Shown here piece by piece: positions 7,277-15,278 of a DNA stretch of 21,224 bases. The notes under the pieces were generated by a model, which had not been told where the DNA came from, did no database searches, and saw only the letters and a program-made list of their open reading frames with translations. Origin of the DNA: Thermoplasmata archaeon (GTDB taxonomy: Archaea; Thermoplasmatota; Thermoplasmata; Thermoplasmatales; Thermoplasmataceae). The stretch is from the NCBI GenBank assembly GCA_021797025.1, contig JAKAAK010000023.1, positions 1-21,224 of the forward strand. Direction: 5' to 3'. Numbering within the stretch: the stretch's first letter is position 1; each line of letters starts with the position of its first letter. The translations under genes and the position numbers were made by a program.

Positions 7277-8815
7277 TTATGCATGTTCGGCTCTGATTGA
7301 TTTCAACTGTTTGTGGATCATTTGGTCTATCTCCCATATAGCCTCAGCTATTCTCATGCCGAGTAGCGGAGGAACCGCTTCCCCTATCTGCCTATTTACC
7401 TCGGCCTTTGTTCCCTTGAACATGAAAGAATCTGGGAAAGACTGCAACCTAGCTATTTCCCTTAATGTAAGCCTGCTCATTGTCCTATCATAGTGATAGC
7501 CATGTGTTCCCCCCCCTCCATTTGCTGTAATTGTGTAAGCAGGCTTGAGTGGATGGATTCTCTTATAGATCATGCTTATCCCTTTTCCTTCGACTCTAAA
7601 CTGGCGGTATGGGTATAGAAATTTGTAGTTCTCACCGGGGGGTGTGTAGAACATCCTCTCAATGACATTCTCCCTTTCATTGAAACGATCGCATGATCCA
7701 TCCGCGAAATTGCCTGCACAGACCTTTCTTCCATAGTATCCAAGTTGCATCAGCACTATTTCATGTTGCTTCATGATATAGGATTTTTCCTGGGAATTTA
7801 AGTTCAAACCGTTGACTTTTATATAGCTTTCGATGATGCTTTTTGGACTTTCCTTCTCATGTTTCTGCGCCCATTTTTCCAAAGCACTTACCTTTTTGTT
7901 TGCTTTATTCATAAGCCATTCATCCATGATCTCTCCGTACTTCTGCTGGACCTGGTCCAAGGGGTATCCTTCGAAAGCTTCTATAGTGGTCATAGGGTAT
8001 TTTCCTAGTAAAGATCCATCCCCTTCGAGCTTTTTCCTGCACAACTCTTGGATGTTCGTGACCATCTTAGAGCATAAGCCGCCGGATGCTTTTTCTACAA
8101 GGTCATTTCTTACCCCTATTACTACTAGTCGGTGCCTCTTTTGGGGAACACCGACAGCAGATGCATCCACAACGCCAGCATAGGCAAGCACGTAACCCGG
8201 ATTAAAGCCGTCTAAGCCGTCCCCTGCTATCCTCTCGATATCCTGCACGTGGATAGATAAATTCTGAAAGTCCTCCCTTATTATATCCCATGTCTTCCCA
8301 CTGTTGTCAGATACAAGGCCGGGTACGTTCTCGAATACAAAATACTTTGGCTTTAAGTATATCAATGCCTTAACAAAATAAGCATACAACCTTCCCCTTT
8401 CTGTCTTCATGCCGGCTTTGGCTCGATCACTTCCCCTAGCTATAGAAAAGTCCTGGCAGGGGGGTCCCCCGGCTACTATGTCTGGTTCAGGAAACAAAGA
8501 CTTGAGCGCAGTGTAGTCCATTTGCCTTATATCTCCTAGAAAGAATAAAGGACCGTTGCTGTTAGGCTCAGCTAGACTGCGGACAGTCCTAGACTTAAAA
8601 TTCTGGGCATAGGTCATGGCGGCATCAGCTTTAACATCGCTGGCAAATTTTATATCATAGCGTGAGAACATATCGAAGCCTAAGTCAAGACCTCCGCATC
8701 CTGAAAAGAGCGATACTAATTTAAGCTTATGCCTTTCTTCTACGCCCTTGTCCATATTTACCTTATCATATCCTAATATAAAAAAATGCTGCCACTTGTC
8801 ACTCTTCGCCCACAC
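7277..8815 (-). CDS. DNA C5-cytosine methyltransferase of the Z1 operon
   Basis: A 512-residue m5C methylase. Motif I lies at 36-47 (LFSGCGGLDLGF), IV at 116-124 (GGPPCQDFS, catalytic C120), VI at 162-166 (ENVPG), VIII at 225-229 (QKRHR), IX near the C-terminus (LTLREIARLQSFPDSF) and X as QIGEAVPPLLGMRIAEAI. Between VIII and IX is a long insert of about 200 residues that must include the target recognition domain; I cannot read the target site. The first possible ATG (8815) overlaps the Z1 gene by 17 bases; an in-frame ATG at 8755 (MDKGVEER) with AAGGT in front is an alternative. It is the last gene of the four-gene operon and faces the broken vsr at 6851-7269. It may mark self DNA for the Z1 ATPase system. 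Confidence 0.92.
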   Translation of the reverse strand: MWAKSDKWQHFFILGYDKVNMDKGVEERHKLKLVSLFSGCGGLDLGFDMFSRYDIKFASDVKADAAMTYAQNFKSRTVRSLAEPNSNGPLFFLGDIRQMDYTALKSLFPEPDIVAGGPPCQDFSIARGSDRAKAGMKTERGRLYAYFVKALIYLKPKYFVFENVPGLVSDNSGKTWDIIREDFQNLSIHVQDIERIAGDGLDGFNPGYVLAYAGVVDASAVGVPQKRHRLVVIGVRNDLVEKASGGLCSKMVTNIQELCRKKLEGDGSLLGKYPMTTIEAFEGYPLDQVQQKYGEIMDEWLMNKANKKVSALEKWAQKHEKESPKSIIESYIKVNGLNLNSQEKSYIMKQHEIVLMQLGYYGRKVCAGNFADGSCDRFNERENVIERMFYTPPGENYKFLYPYRQFRVEGKGISMIYKRIHPLKPAYTITANGGGGTHGYHYDRTMSRLTLREIARLQSFPDSFMFKGTKAEVNRQIGEAVPPLLGMRIAEAIWEIDQMIHKQLKSIRAEHA

Positions 8816-10817
8816 CCTTTGAGATAGCTACATCGTTTGCAAGATAATATGCTATGGGTCCTTCCGGCATCCTTAATGCTGGTATCCATGCTATTTCTCC
8901 ATTCCATCCATCTCCTTTTCCGGACGTCCTATACATGAAAAGGATTGGACCATCTTCTTTCCTGATGTTGTCTTCAATCTGCCCAGAAAGCACAGCATGA
9001 TAGTCTTTTTTTAAATCACTGTCCTTGCGGGCAATTATATACATTTTGTTGCCTCCGTTCTTCATATTTTCCAGTACCGTCTTTAGAGCTTCTTTGTCCC
9101 ATCTCTGATTGGGGACATAGGAATCTGCCAGTTCTATAAGCTTCTTAGCCGTTTCAAAGTCTATTTCTGCTGGGTCTTTGCTTTTACAATCTATCTCCAT
9201 TAATATTTCATCTATTTTTGCAACATTTGAAGCTTTTGCATGGTAGAGGAAATAGGTTCTTCCAGGAAAATACTTTATTAAGTTCTCAGTGGGGGTCACT
9301 TGGCTCCTTGTGGGTCTGATCCGCCTAGTCCTTTCAATAGATAGAAATACTGGAGGTTTCTCAAGGGGATTCTTTGTTTCAATAAATTCCCACTCTTCCT
9401 GATCAGATTTATAGGCATCGTACAAATTTTCAAATATCTCATCCGTGGCGAATATCCTAATTATGTCCAAAACATTTTCTCTGTAGCCATATATTCTGGA
9501 ATGCTGAAGGATTGTGTCTACCTTTGGGCCGCCAGAGGCTCTTGCATAGTAGAATACAGTGAGGTTTTTTACTGTAAGCCCCCTGCTTAGCCTGTTGCCC
9601 CCTATGAGAATGTTATAGAATGAATCATATTTTGGGTCGTCAGTAGATTTTCCAGACATTACCTTCTGTGGCCTGCATTGGTCTATGTAAAGTGCTGCAT
9701 TCTTGAGAGCTTCATCATATTCAATCTCTTTCGGGTTTTCCATGGTCCCCTCTATATCTATGTAAGCCTCTTTTAGATACTGCTCTATTTTGGCGTCTTT
9801 CAACTCTCCATGCAGAACTTTTGAAATTTTGTCCTTAGCATTAAGTACAAGGGCATATAAAGTGTTGTTGATGTTTCTGCTGGCGCTTATATGAACCAGC
9901 ATGGAGAAATTTTCCTGTTCTGGAGAGGATATATTCTTCATGGCACCCCCGAGGAAGAATGTGCATAGCGCAATGTATATGCTGTCCGGGGCATCTGAAG
10001 GGGGATCATCCTTTTTCGTTATCAACTCAACATCCACCTTACTGACTTTCCGATGATGGCGCTCTACGACATTATGGCTGTCGAGGTCATAAAGCCTGTC
10101 CCCACCTATGTAACTATTCCCCGGTGGTATTGTTATTATGAAGCTTGGATGGCGTGCGTCTTCAGGTTTCTGTAGAAGGTTTGCCTGGGGAGTTGCAGTA
10201 ACCTCAACAAACCTCGTTTCTGTGATTATGTTTCTGAGCTCCTCTATCAAAGTGTATACCGCGCTCTCATCTTTTCTGTTCTGCTTCGAGTTCAGGCTAC
10301 CGAAGTCTGCTTCATCGTCGAATATTACAGCTTTTACCCCTTTCAATTCCAAATCTTGGAGGAAATCTATTATCTTTTTAAGGTTGATGTAGTTTTTAGT
10401 GCCTACTATTACTGCGCCCCTATGCCCCAGTTTTGTCATGAAGGTCTGCTTTGTTTCGTTTCCGTTGGATATATCTTTGTATCCTACTATACCTATAGTC
10501 GCAAGACCGTGGGTTATTCTTTCCAATGTTTGTTCATAAAGCGAAGTATTATCTGATGTTAATACTATAAATAGCTTAAACTGGCATTCGTCCGCGAGCT
10601 TGGCTATGCACATTATAGTATTGTTAGTCTTGCCGCTCTGAACCCTGCCATATAAGAGGCCGGAAGTTAGTCCAGGCTTCTGCAGTTTTTCAAATAGTTT
10701 CTCTGCTACCTTCTTCATCTGTTCTATACCAGCATCACATATATGCTCCTTTGCCTTCAATACCCTTTCAAATCTTTCTACGTTGTTTTCATCCATATTA
10801 TCAATCTCCCGTCTCAT
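8799..10817 (-). CDS. Z1-domain ATPase (helicase-like defence ATPase)
   Basis: A 672-residue P-loop protein of the Z1 family (PF10593). Visible motifs: Walker A GRVQSGKT at 57-64, Walker B DDEAD at 167-171, TATPQANLL at 208-216 (like SF2 motif III), GGNRLSRGLT at 406-415 and QHSRIYGYR at 438-446 (arginine-finger motif of the second RecA-like lobe). The C-terminal 200 residues are a mixed alpha/beta region with no nuclease motif that I can see. Z1 proteins occur in bacterial R-M-like clusters with a Dcm methylase, Vsr and MutL/MORC ATPases, and in the MZA defence system. The start at 10817 overlaps the previous stop in ATGA; an in-frame ATG (MDENN) lies seven codons downstream. It is expected to act as the DNA-translocating or switching motor of the system. 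No MutL, MORC or AIPR gene is nearby. Confidence 0.9.
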   Translation of the reverse strand: MRREIDNMDENNVERFERVLKAKEHICDAGIEQMKKVAEKLFEKLQKPGLTSGLLYGRVQSGKTNNTIMCIAKLADECQFKLFIVLTSDNTSLYEQTLERITHGLATIGIVGYKDISNGNETKQTFMTKLGHRGAVIVGTKNYINLKKIIDFLQDLELKGVKAVIFDDEADFGSLNSKQNRKDESAVYTLIEELRNIITETRFVEVTATPQANLLQKPEDARHPSFIITIPPGNSYIGGDRLYDLDSHNVVERHHRKVSKVDVELITKKDDPPSDAPDSIYIALCTFFLGGAMKNISSPEQENFSMLVHISASRNINNTLYALVLNAKDKISKVLHGELKDAKIEQYLKEAYIDIEGTMENPKEIEYDEALKNAALYIDQCRPQKVMSGKSTDDPKYDSFYNILIGGNRLSRGLTVKNLTVFYYARASGGPKVDTILQHSRIYGYRENVLDIIRIFATDEIFENLYDAYKSDQEEWEFIETKNPLEKPPVFLSIERTRRIRPTRSQVTPTENLIKYFPGRTYFLYHAKASNVAKIDEILMEIDCKSKDPAEIDFETAKKLIELADSYVPNQRWDKEALKTVLENMKNGGNKMYIIARKDSDLKKDYHAVLSGQIEDNIRKEDGPILFMYRTSGKGDGWNGEIAWIPALRMPEGPIAYYLANDVAISKGVGEE

Positions 10818-11350
10818 TCAAATTTATTGCCACAGTGCTTACAGTAAACTGCATCCTTGTCGTTCTTTGTCAAGCATTTTGGGCATGTTTTATACTTCTG
10901 TCTTTCAACATTACTTTTTTTATCCGAAGTGGCTACAGGCGATGGTATTTGTGTTGGTTCTCCAATGTTCCCATTGCGAATCGTTAAAGAAAACTCAGGG
11001 GTCTTTATAAAGGCTTCCGCATTAGGATTGTTTCTTGTGCCGTCGAATATTTTTTCTATTAATTCGAATAAAATATTGTTATTTCCTATATCAAAATTGA
11101 AACCACTATTTTCTTTCCTTTTGTGTATTTTATACCAGTTTAAAACACTCTTAGCTGCCCAGAACGACGGTACTATAATATCCACAAATGTATGAAAGTC
11201 TATGGATTCCCCTCCCTTTTTTATAGTAGTAAACTTTATTTTCACCTTATTGCCATCTATTAAAGTCAAAATATCATACATTACAACTTGAGCCTTCTCC
11301 AGCTTAAAATTTATAAATTTTATATTTAATTCATTTTCCTTTAGCATCAT
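10814..11350 (-). CDS. Zinc-ribbon protein of unknown function in the Z1 operon
   Basis: A 178-residue protein. The N-terminal 120 residues are a mixed alpha/beta domain that I do not recognise (segments such as VVMYDILTLIDGNKVKIKF and FVDIIVPSFWAAKSVLNWY). A low-complexity linker (IPSPVATSDKKSNVERQ) leads to a C-terminal zinc ribbon with C156, C159, C170 and C173 (CPKC...YCKHC). The ATG follows directly on the TAG of the regulator gene, and its TGA overlaps the ATG of the Z1 gene (ATGA). This coupling suggests a fixed ratio with Z1 and perhaps a physical partnership. It holds the place that a nuclease or a MutL-like gene would hold in better-known Z1 clusters, but no nuclease motif is apparent. 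It could be a sensor or adaptor. A paired ATGATG leaves the start uncertain by one codon. Confidence 0.8.
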   Translation of the reverse strand: MMLKENELNIKFINFKLEKAQVVMYDILTLIDGNKVKIKFTTIKKGGESIDFHTFVDIIVPSFWAAKSVLNWYKIHKRKENSGFNFDIGNNNILFELIEKIFDGTRNNPNAEAFIKTPEFSLTIRNGNIGEPTQIPSPVATSDKKSNVERQKYKTCPKCLTKNDKDAVYCKHCGNKFE

Positions 11351-11779
11351 CTATATCCCCCAAGATCCATTATAATACAGTCTAAGTTTCGCTTCGCATT
11401 CCATGCAAAACTTTGCATTTTCAGGGTTCTCGAAACCACAAAGAAAACATTCGATTGTTCTATTATTTGCACCCTTTTTGCTCTTGGTCATATAGTTTTG
11501 GTTTTCATTAAAATCCACCAGTATGTCATTTGCTTTTTTCAATTGCTTGGCAACCCTTCTCCCCAGTAGAGTTAACTTTGTCAGGATGACCTTGCGACCA
11601 TGTATTGTAGTTTCGGATTCAATAAGCCCTACATCAATAAGGTCATGCAAACTTCTGCTTAATGAATCAGAAGAGCTCATAATTTCCAGTAAATCAGTTT
11701 TTTTAATTTCGCACCTTTCAAGTAAGAATAAAAGAATTTTATTTCCGTGTCTTATATCCAGTAGTTCTACCATTTCCAT
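11351..11779 (-). CDS. Winged-helix regulator with C-terminal zinc ribbon
   Basis: A 142-residue protein. Residues 5-85 form a MarR/ArsR-like winged helix: DIRHGNKILLFLLE, a recognition-helix region LLEIMSSSDSLSRSLHDLI and a wing with TTIHGRKVILTKLT, then a helix LGRRVAKQLKKANDIL. A zinc ribbon follows with C111, C114, C125 and C128 (CFLCG...FCMEC). It heads the four-gene Z1 operon and is likely its transcription regulator. The gene at 19417-19701 is a close paralogue lacking the zinc ribbon and heads another operon. The ATG at 11779 is used here; an ATG at 11773 (MVELLDIRHG) also fits, and the TATA box position would even favour it. A perfect palindrome CCATATATGG overlaps the start codon, in keeping with autoregulation. 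Confidence 0.85.
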   Translation of the reverse strand: MEMVELLDIRHGNKILLFLLERCEIKKTDLLEIMSSSDSLSRSLHDLIDVGLIESETTIHGRKVILTKLTLLGRRVAKQLKKANDILVDFNENQNYMTKSKKGANNRTIECFLCGFENPENAKFCMECEAKLRLYYNGSWGI

Positions 11780-11806
11780 ATATGGTATAAACGGTTTAAA
11801 TATAAA
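11774..11806 (-). promoter_or_regulatory. Promoter and candidate operator of the Z1 operon
   Basis: In coding orientation a TATA-like TTTATATTTAAA (11795-11806) sits 16-27 bases before the ATG at 11779, so transcription should begin close to the start codon and give a leaderless mRNA. On the plus strand TTCC-ATATAT-GGTA (11774-11787) contains the perfect palindrome CCATATATGG and spans the probable transcription start. The same WCC-N6-GGTA geometry occurs twice at 19753-19808 beside the paralogous regulator. Binding by the regulator is inference. Confidence 0.5.
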
Positions 11807-12150
11807 CTATTGGATTATTTTTATTATTATCGTCAGTTTAATGTAATTTAAATTTGTAGATTATATACTTCTTTCATATGACTCTATAAATCGCATTTTA
11901 GTCATTACTCTGAAAACAAAAAAGGTCCAAAAATATATTAAAATATGAATTAAATAATTAACTACAATTTTAGATACCATTTAGTAATTATATCGTAAAG
12001 AATGTATTCATTTTTGAATCAATGGGAGAATTAGTGAAAAAAGTAAGAGATCTGAGTTATTCTATTATAATAAGGTTAGCTCAATAAACAATATTACACG
12101 ATAGTTCAGCAATAGATATGTATTAATCTATTAGATCAGCTAACACACCA
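11807..12150. other. AT-rich spacer between the MvaI-type methylase and the Z1 operon
   Basis: There is no coding frame of note. The stretch is the downstream region of the methyltransferase gene (12151-13386) and the upstream region of the Z1 operon, both on the minus strand. Runs of T on the minus strand could end transcription, but I find no strong hairpin. No repeat or RNA gene is recognisable. Confidence 0.35.
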
Positions 12151-13386
12151 CTAATTGCCCAATTTTTTCATTACTACAATATGCTCATTAAGCATTGTAT
12201 TCATAGTTTCACCAGCAACATTTGTGGGGCTGTTCTTTACCGGCATCCTTTTGTTAGGTATTTCCCTTATGTATGTCTCAACATGGCTGAAACCATAATG
12301 CTCAAAGAAATCCTTTATTGCGTCTGATGTGGGGAGTATTACCGAGCTCACTGTCCTATTGGCAACAACATAGCAAGAATACCCAGATGGCTTGATGATC
12401 TTGGAAACATTCTTTATTGACATTTGAAGATCGTTATAAAACGAAGCGACCTCCAATGCCCTTTTATTGTTTTTAGAATCTATGATTTCTATGGCTTTGT
12501 TCAAAGAATTTGAAGGGAATTCCGGGATAGACTTTAATTTCATTCCTCCCATGAGTTTCCTATCCACATTGCCATCAGCTAGGGAAAGCCACTCAGACGA
12601 TAAGCGTGAATATTGGCCGTATGCAACTGTAGTATGGGAATCACCATAAGGCGGGGAAGTTACAACGATGTCTGCGTAATTTTCTTCTATGTCTTTGTTA
12701 GGGATTTCATTTACAGAATTGTATCCATAAATCCTGATTTTAGGCATTGTGCTTATTTTATTGAGTTTTCTGGCGAACTCTACAAGCCCATAGAGGTTGC
12801 GGTGCAGCTTTTCATTCATAATTATAAAAGGGTCTGGGTTCCATTTTTTTAATTTTTCCTGGCTATACCTGAACAATTTAAACTCATTTTTCCTGGTGTT
12901 GGAGCTCTCCCTTACTGTTTCACTGAATGCAATTTTAAAGAATAATCCAATATCGCTGCTTTCTATAGAATTTATAAATGCCCTGATCTTCCCCAGTTTT
13001 TTGGCAATCCCATCATTGAACCAGAAATCCATATTCTTGATTTGTGGCATGTCTGGGCCTAGGCTATTGGCCTCTTGGTTAAATTTTTCAATGTATTCTT
13101 CAACCTGGCTTATATTGATATTGTAATCAGACTTCGCCTCTGCAATGAGCCTTGCCAGTGGGTTCAAATCAGTGCCTATGCCGTCTATCCCATGGAGCAA
13201 TCCCTCTACTAGCGATGTGCCAGTCCCGCAGTATGGGTCAAACAATGTTTTTGACTCTTTGCCGTATATGGATAGCAATTTATCTGCAACCTGGGGTATC
13301 ATCCTCGCCGGGTAATCATGGTAAACGTGGGTATACCCTCTAGTATATGCCTTGTTGAATGTCCAATCATCTAATTTTGTTATTAT
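12151..13386 (-). CDS. DNA amino-methyltransferase (N4-cytosine or N6-adenine) of an MvaI/BcnI-type system
   Basis: About 411 residues when read from 13386. Motif I is DPYCGTGTSLVE (about 50-61) and motif IV is TSPPYGDS (about 243-250), as in exocyclic amino-methylases; M.MvaI and M.BcnI make N4-methylcytosine, so that is the favoured product. The first ATG (13302) would cut off the conserved N-terminal region: the frame is open upstream and reads LDDWTFNKAYTRGYTHVYHD then YPARMIP, the usual motif X region before motif I. No ATG, GTG or TTG exists in that extension. A GGTGAT ribosome binding site stands three bases before an ATA at 13386, exactly where the ATG stands behind GGTGATTTA at 19305. 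ATA is therefore either a rare start or a mutated ATG. The extension overlaps the endonuclease stop by four bases, which supports translational coupling. Confidence 0.85.
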   Translation of the reverse strand: MITKLDDWTFNKAYTRGYTHVYHDYPARMIPQVADKLLSIYGKESKTLFDPYCGTGTSLVEGLLHGIDGIGTDLNPLARLIAEAKSDYNINISQVEEYIEKFNQEANSLGPDMPQIKNMDFWFNDGIAKKLGKIRAFINSIESSDIGLFFKIAFSETVRESSNTRKNEFKLFRYSQEKLKKWNPDPFIIMNEKLHRNLYGLVEFARKLNKISTMPKIRIYGYNSVNEIPNKDIEENYADIVVTSPPYGDSHTTVAYGQYSRLSSEWLSLADGNVDRKLMGGMKLKSIPEFPSNSLNKAIEIIDSKNNKRALEVASFYNDLQMSIKNVSKIIKPSGYSCYVVANRTVSSVILPTSDAIKDFFEHYGFSHVETYIREIPNKRMPVKNSPTNVAGETMNTMLNEHIVVMKKLGN

Positions 13387-14066
13387 CCTATCACCCTTGA
13401 TTGTGAAAAGACCAATGGCAGATTCTTTTCATGCACCCTGAAGCCCGTCCCATGGTTCCTCGCCATTGTGCCCTTGTCATGCAACCTCAAGTCTATTAAT
13501 ATAATGCCATTCTTAATGCTTTCCTTTAAAAGGTCCTTTGAGGTGCCTTGCAGCAGCACAGCCTTGTAAAATTCAAACCACTCATCATCGCCCCTGAACT
13601 CTGACCTAGCGTAAACCATTACCAGTGCAGGGATCTTATTTGTGAACTGCTCCTGGAGGTCTGCAAACTTCCATCTTACCAGTGTGGAACCGTCAATATG
13701 CCTCACTGAAACCGCTTGTTCGTCTGCATATAGGAAGAGCCCGGCACTGTTCTGGGTAAAGCCCATTGTAAAATAAAGGCCGAGCCTGCCACTATTGTCC
13801 TTTGTTCCATATTTTTTAACAGCCTCCAGCGGATTCATTACCCATGCTCCCCTATTGAAAGTAAACAGTGTAATCATATTCTCAGAATTGTCCCTATGTG
13901 CCTTTAATTCTGCACCTTCGAGGTCTGGAAGCTTAATATTGTTTTCCTTTATCCCTAAGTATGTTTCAAGGGTGTTGCCAATCCCTGTGGGGCCCTTCCT
14001 CAGAGACCTTATAAATCCCTTTTCCTTGATTTCATTAAATCTTATAATAAATTCATCAATGTCCAT
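13383..14066 (-). CDS. Type II restriction endonuclease, MvaI/BcnI (MutH-related) family
   Basis: A 227-residue protein matching the MvaI/BcnI family (PF15515), monomeric enzymes related to the mismatch-repair nickase MutH. The N-terminal signature GPTGIGNTLETYLGIKENNI (25-44) and PDLEGAELKAHR (47-58) give the probable active-site residues E34, D48, E53 and K55. Relatives cut CCWGG (MvaI) or CCSGG (BcnI); the exact site here cannot be read from sequence. Length is close to the usual 220-250. The gene is first in a two-gene unit with the amino-methyltransferase downstream. A TATA-like TTTAAATTTA (about 14091-14100) precedes the ATG at 14066. No damage is seen in this gene, so if the methylase really cannot start, the cell would carry an unprotected nuclease. 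That is a reason to think the methylase is made. Confidence 0.88.
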   Translation of the reverse strand: MDIDEFIIRFNEIKEKGFIRSLRKGPTGIGNTLETYLGIKENNIKLPDLEGAELKAHRDNSENMITLFTFNRGAWVMNPLEAVKKYGTKDNSGRLGLYFTMGFTQNSAGLFLYADEQAVSVRHIDGSTLVRWKFADLQEQFTNKIPALVMVYARSEFRGDDEWFEFYKAVLLQGTSKDLLKESIKNGIILIDLRLHDKGTMARNHGTGFRVHEKNLPLVFSQSRVIG

Positions 14067-14180
14067 TAAACCACATGCCTTTATAGTTAAATAAATTTAA
14101 AGGTTTATAGGATTTATTCTTTCACAGATAATAAGCGTATAATGCCTTCATGGGGATATTTTTAAATTAGTATTAATATT

Positions 14181-14817
14181 TCACACTATAACTTTCAAAA
14201 GGAAATATCCAAAGTTGCAATCTTCATTAAAGTCATGTGCTATAAGACGTGCCTTGTTTATCAAAGGCTCCTCTTTCATCTTGGAATTTAAAATACTATC
14301 AACCTGTTTTTCCAATATTTCTTTTGATGTAATTTTTCCGTTTTTTATTTCTTTGTCCTTTGGGTAATTTGTGGATAAAAAAGCAAGAACATATTTGTAA
14401 GTTGTTTCTTGGGATACGACTGATACCTTCTTTAATTTTTCAATGTCATTGCTGATATATGTACTAGAGTAGAAATAAAAATTCAGAGGAAAATAATTTC
14501 CATATTGATTGCCTTCTTCCTTATTTCCCTTTTGATAGCCAACAAGGAGATGCTTTAACTCTATCCAGTAAGATACATTGTTAAGTTTAACTTTTAGAAC
14601 TACCTTTTTTCTTTCCTTATTAGTAACTGGAAACTCCCTATTTTCAGAGGTCATCTTATAACCATTTTTTTTTAAAACAATGCATAATTTCCCCTCTAAA
14701 CCCTCCCTCTATCTGAATCTGAAGAGCTGAGAACAATTGCAAATACTCCTTTTTACTATTAATCAGTTCATTATAAAATAAGCTTATATCATTTTCAAGT
14801 TTGTTGGTTTCCATCAT
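14181..14817 (-). pseudogene. Hypothetical protein split at an A9 homopolymer
   Basis: Two adjacent frames join naturally. The first starts at the ATG pair at 14817/14814 (METNKLENDISLFYNELINS, then YLQLFSALQIQIEGGFRGEI) and ends shortly after a run of nine A (plus-strand T at 14665-14673). The second frame enters through KKNGYKMTSENREFPVTNKE and runs to 14181, with NVSYWIELKHLLVGYQKG in its middle and FGYFLLKVIV at its end. Joined they make about 210 residues: an N-terminal helical, coiled-coil-like segment and a mixed alpha/beta domain. The break is exactly at the homopolymer, so a one-base sequencing error or programmed slippage is as likely as true decay. An ATG at 14654 could express the second part alone. 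I do not recognise the family. It precedes no obvious partner but lies between R-M genes and the IS. Confidence 0.55.
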
Positions 14818-15006
14818 AATGGGATAATTATAAGAATAAAAACTTATGCCATCATAGATAGTACAATGTTTTTGGCATACTTACAGATGTTGCAAACTAT
14901 TTTTAATGATCCTATGTAGTTATGCATTTATTTCCCATGTCAACTGCTGAAATTTACTATAGCAACAAATTCAATGTATATATTAGAAGATAGCCAAAAA
15001 TTCAAA

Positions 15007-15225
15007 TTAATCCACGAAAATTTCATATAATGGGTAGCTTACCACGACCACAATCACAAGTATTACTATAATAAAAATCAGATCCGAATCTACAGGAGGG
15101 ATTCTGTTGCTCCTTGCAGATTGTTGAGATATAATAACTGCTTGAAAAAGGCGAGGTATGAACGCAGTAACAATAGATCCAATAAAGAGCCCTGGAACAA
15201 TCTTTACAATTTTATTATTACTCAT
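15007..15225 (-). CDS. Small two-helix membrane protein
   Basis: A 72-residue protein with two hydrophobic segments: VPGLFIGSIVTAFIPRLFQAV near the N-terminus and LIFIIVILVIVVVVSYPLYEI near the C-terminus, joined by a polar loop (SQQSARSNRIPPVDSD). The upstream DNA is very A+T-rich with TATA-like sequence just before the ATG at 15225. No family is recognised. Small membrane proteins in defence islands can be toxins or effector subunits, but nothing in this sequence shows that. The IS256-family element is inserted about 50 bases upstream of its start, probably within or next to its promoter region. Confidence 0.5.
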   Translation of the reverse strand: MSNNKIVKIVPGLFIGSIVTAFIPRLFQAVIISQQSARSNRIPPVDSDLIFIIVILVIVVVVSYPLYEIFVD

Positions 15226-15270
15226 ATAATTAATTATATTCTAAAATATTATATAAATAAATGCACACAG

Positions 15271-15278
15271 ATTTTTTA
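15271..15278. repeat. Left copy of 8-bp target site duplication of the IS element
   Basis: ATTTTTTA directly abuts the left inverted repeat (15279). The identical 8-mer follows the right inverted repeat at 16541-16548. Eight or nine base pairs is the usual duplication for IS256-family transposition. Confidence 0.85.

Noticed and set aside
11847..12150. Possible RNA gene in the spacer before the Z1 operon
   Set aside because: Only A+T-rich sequence without a stable fold or recognisable motif.
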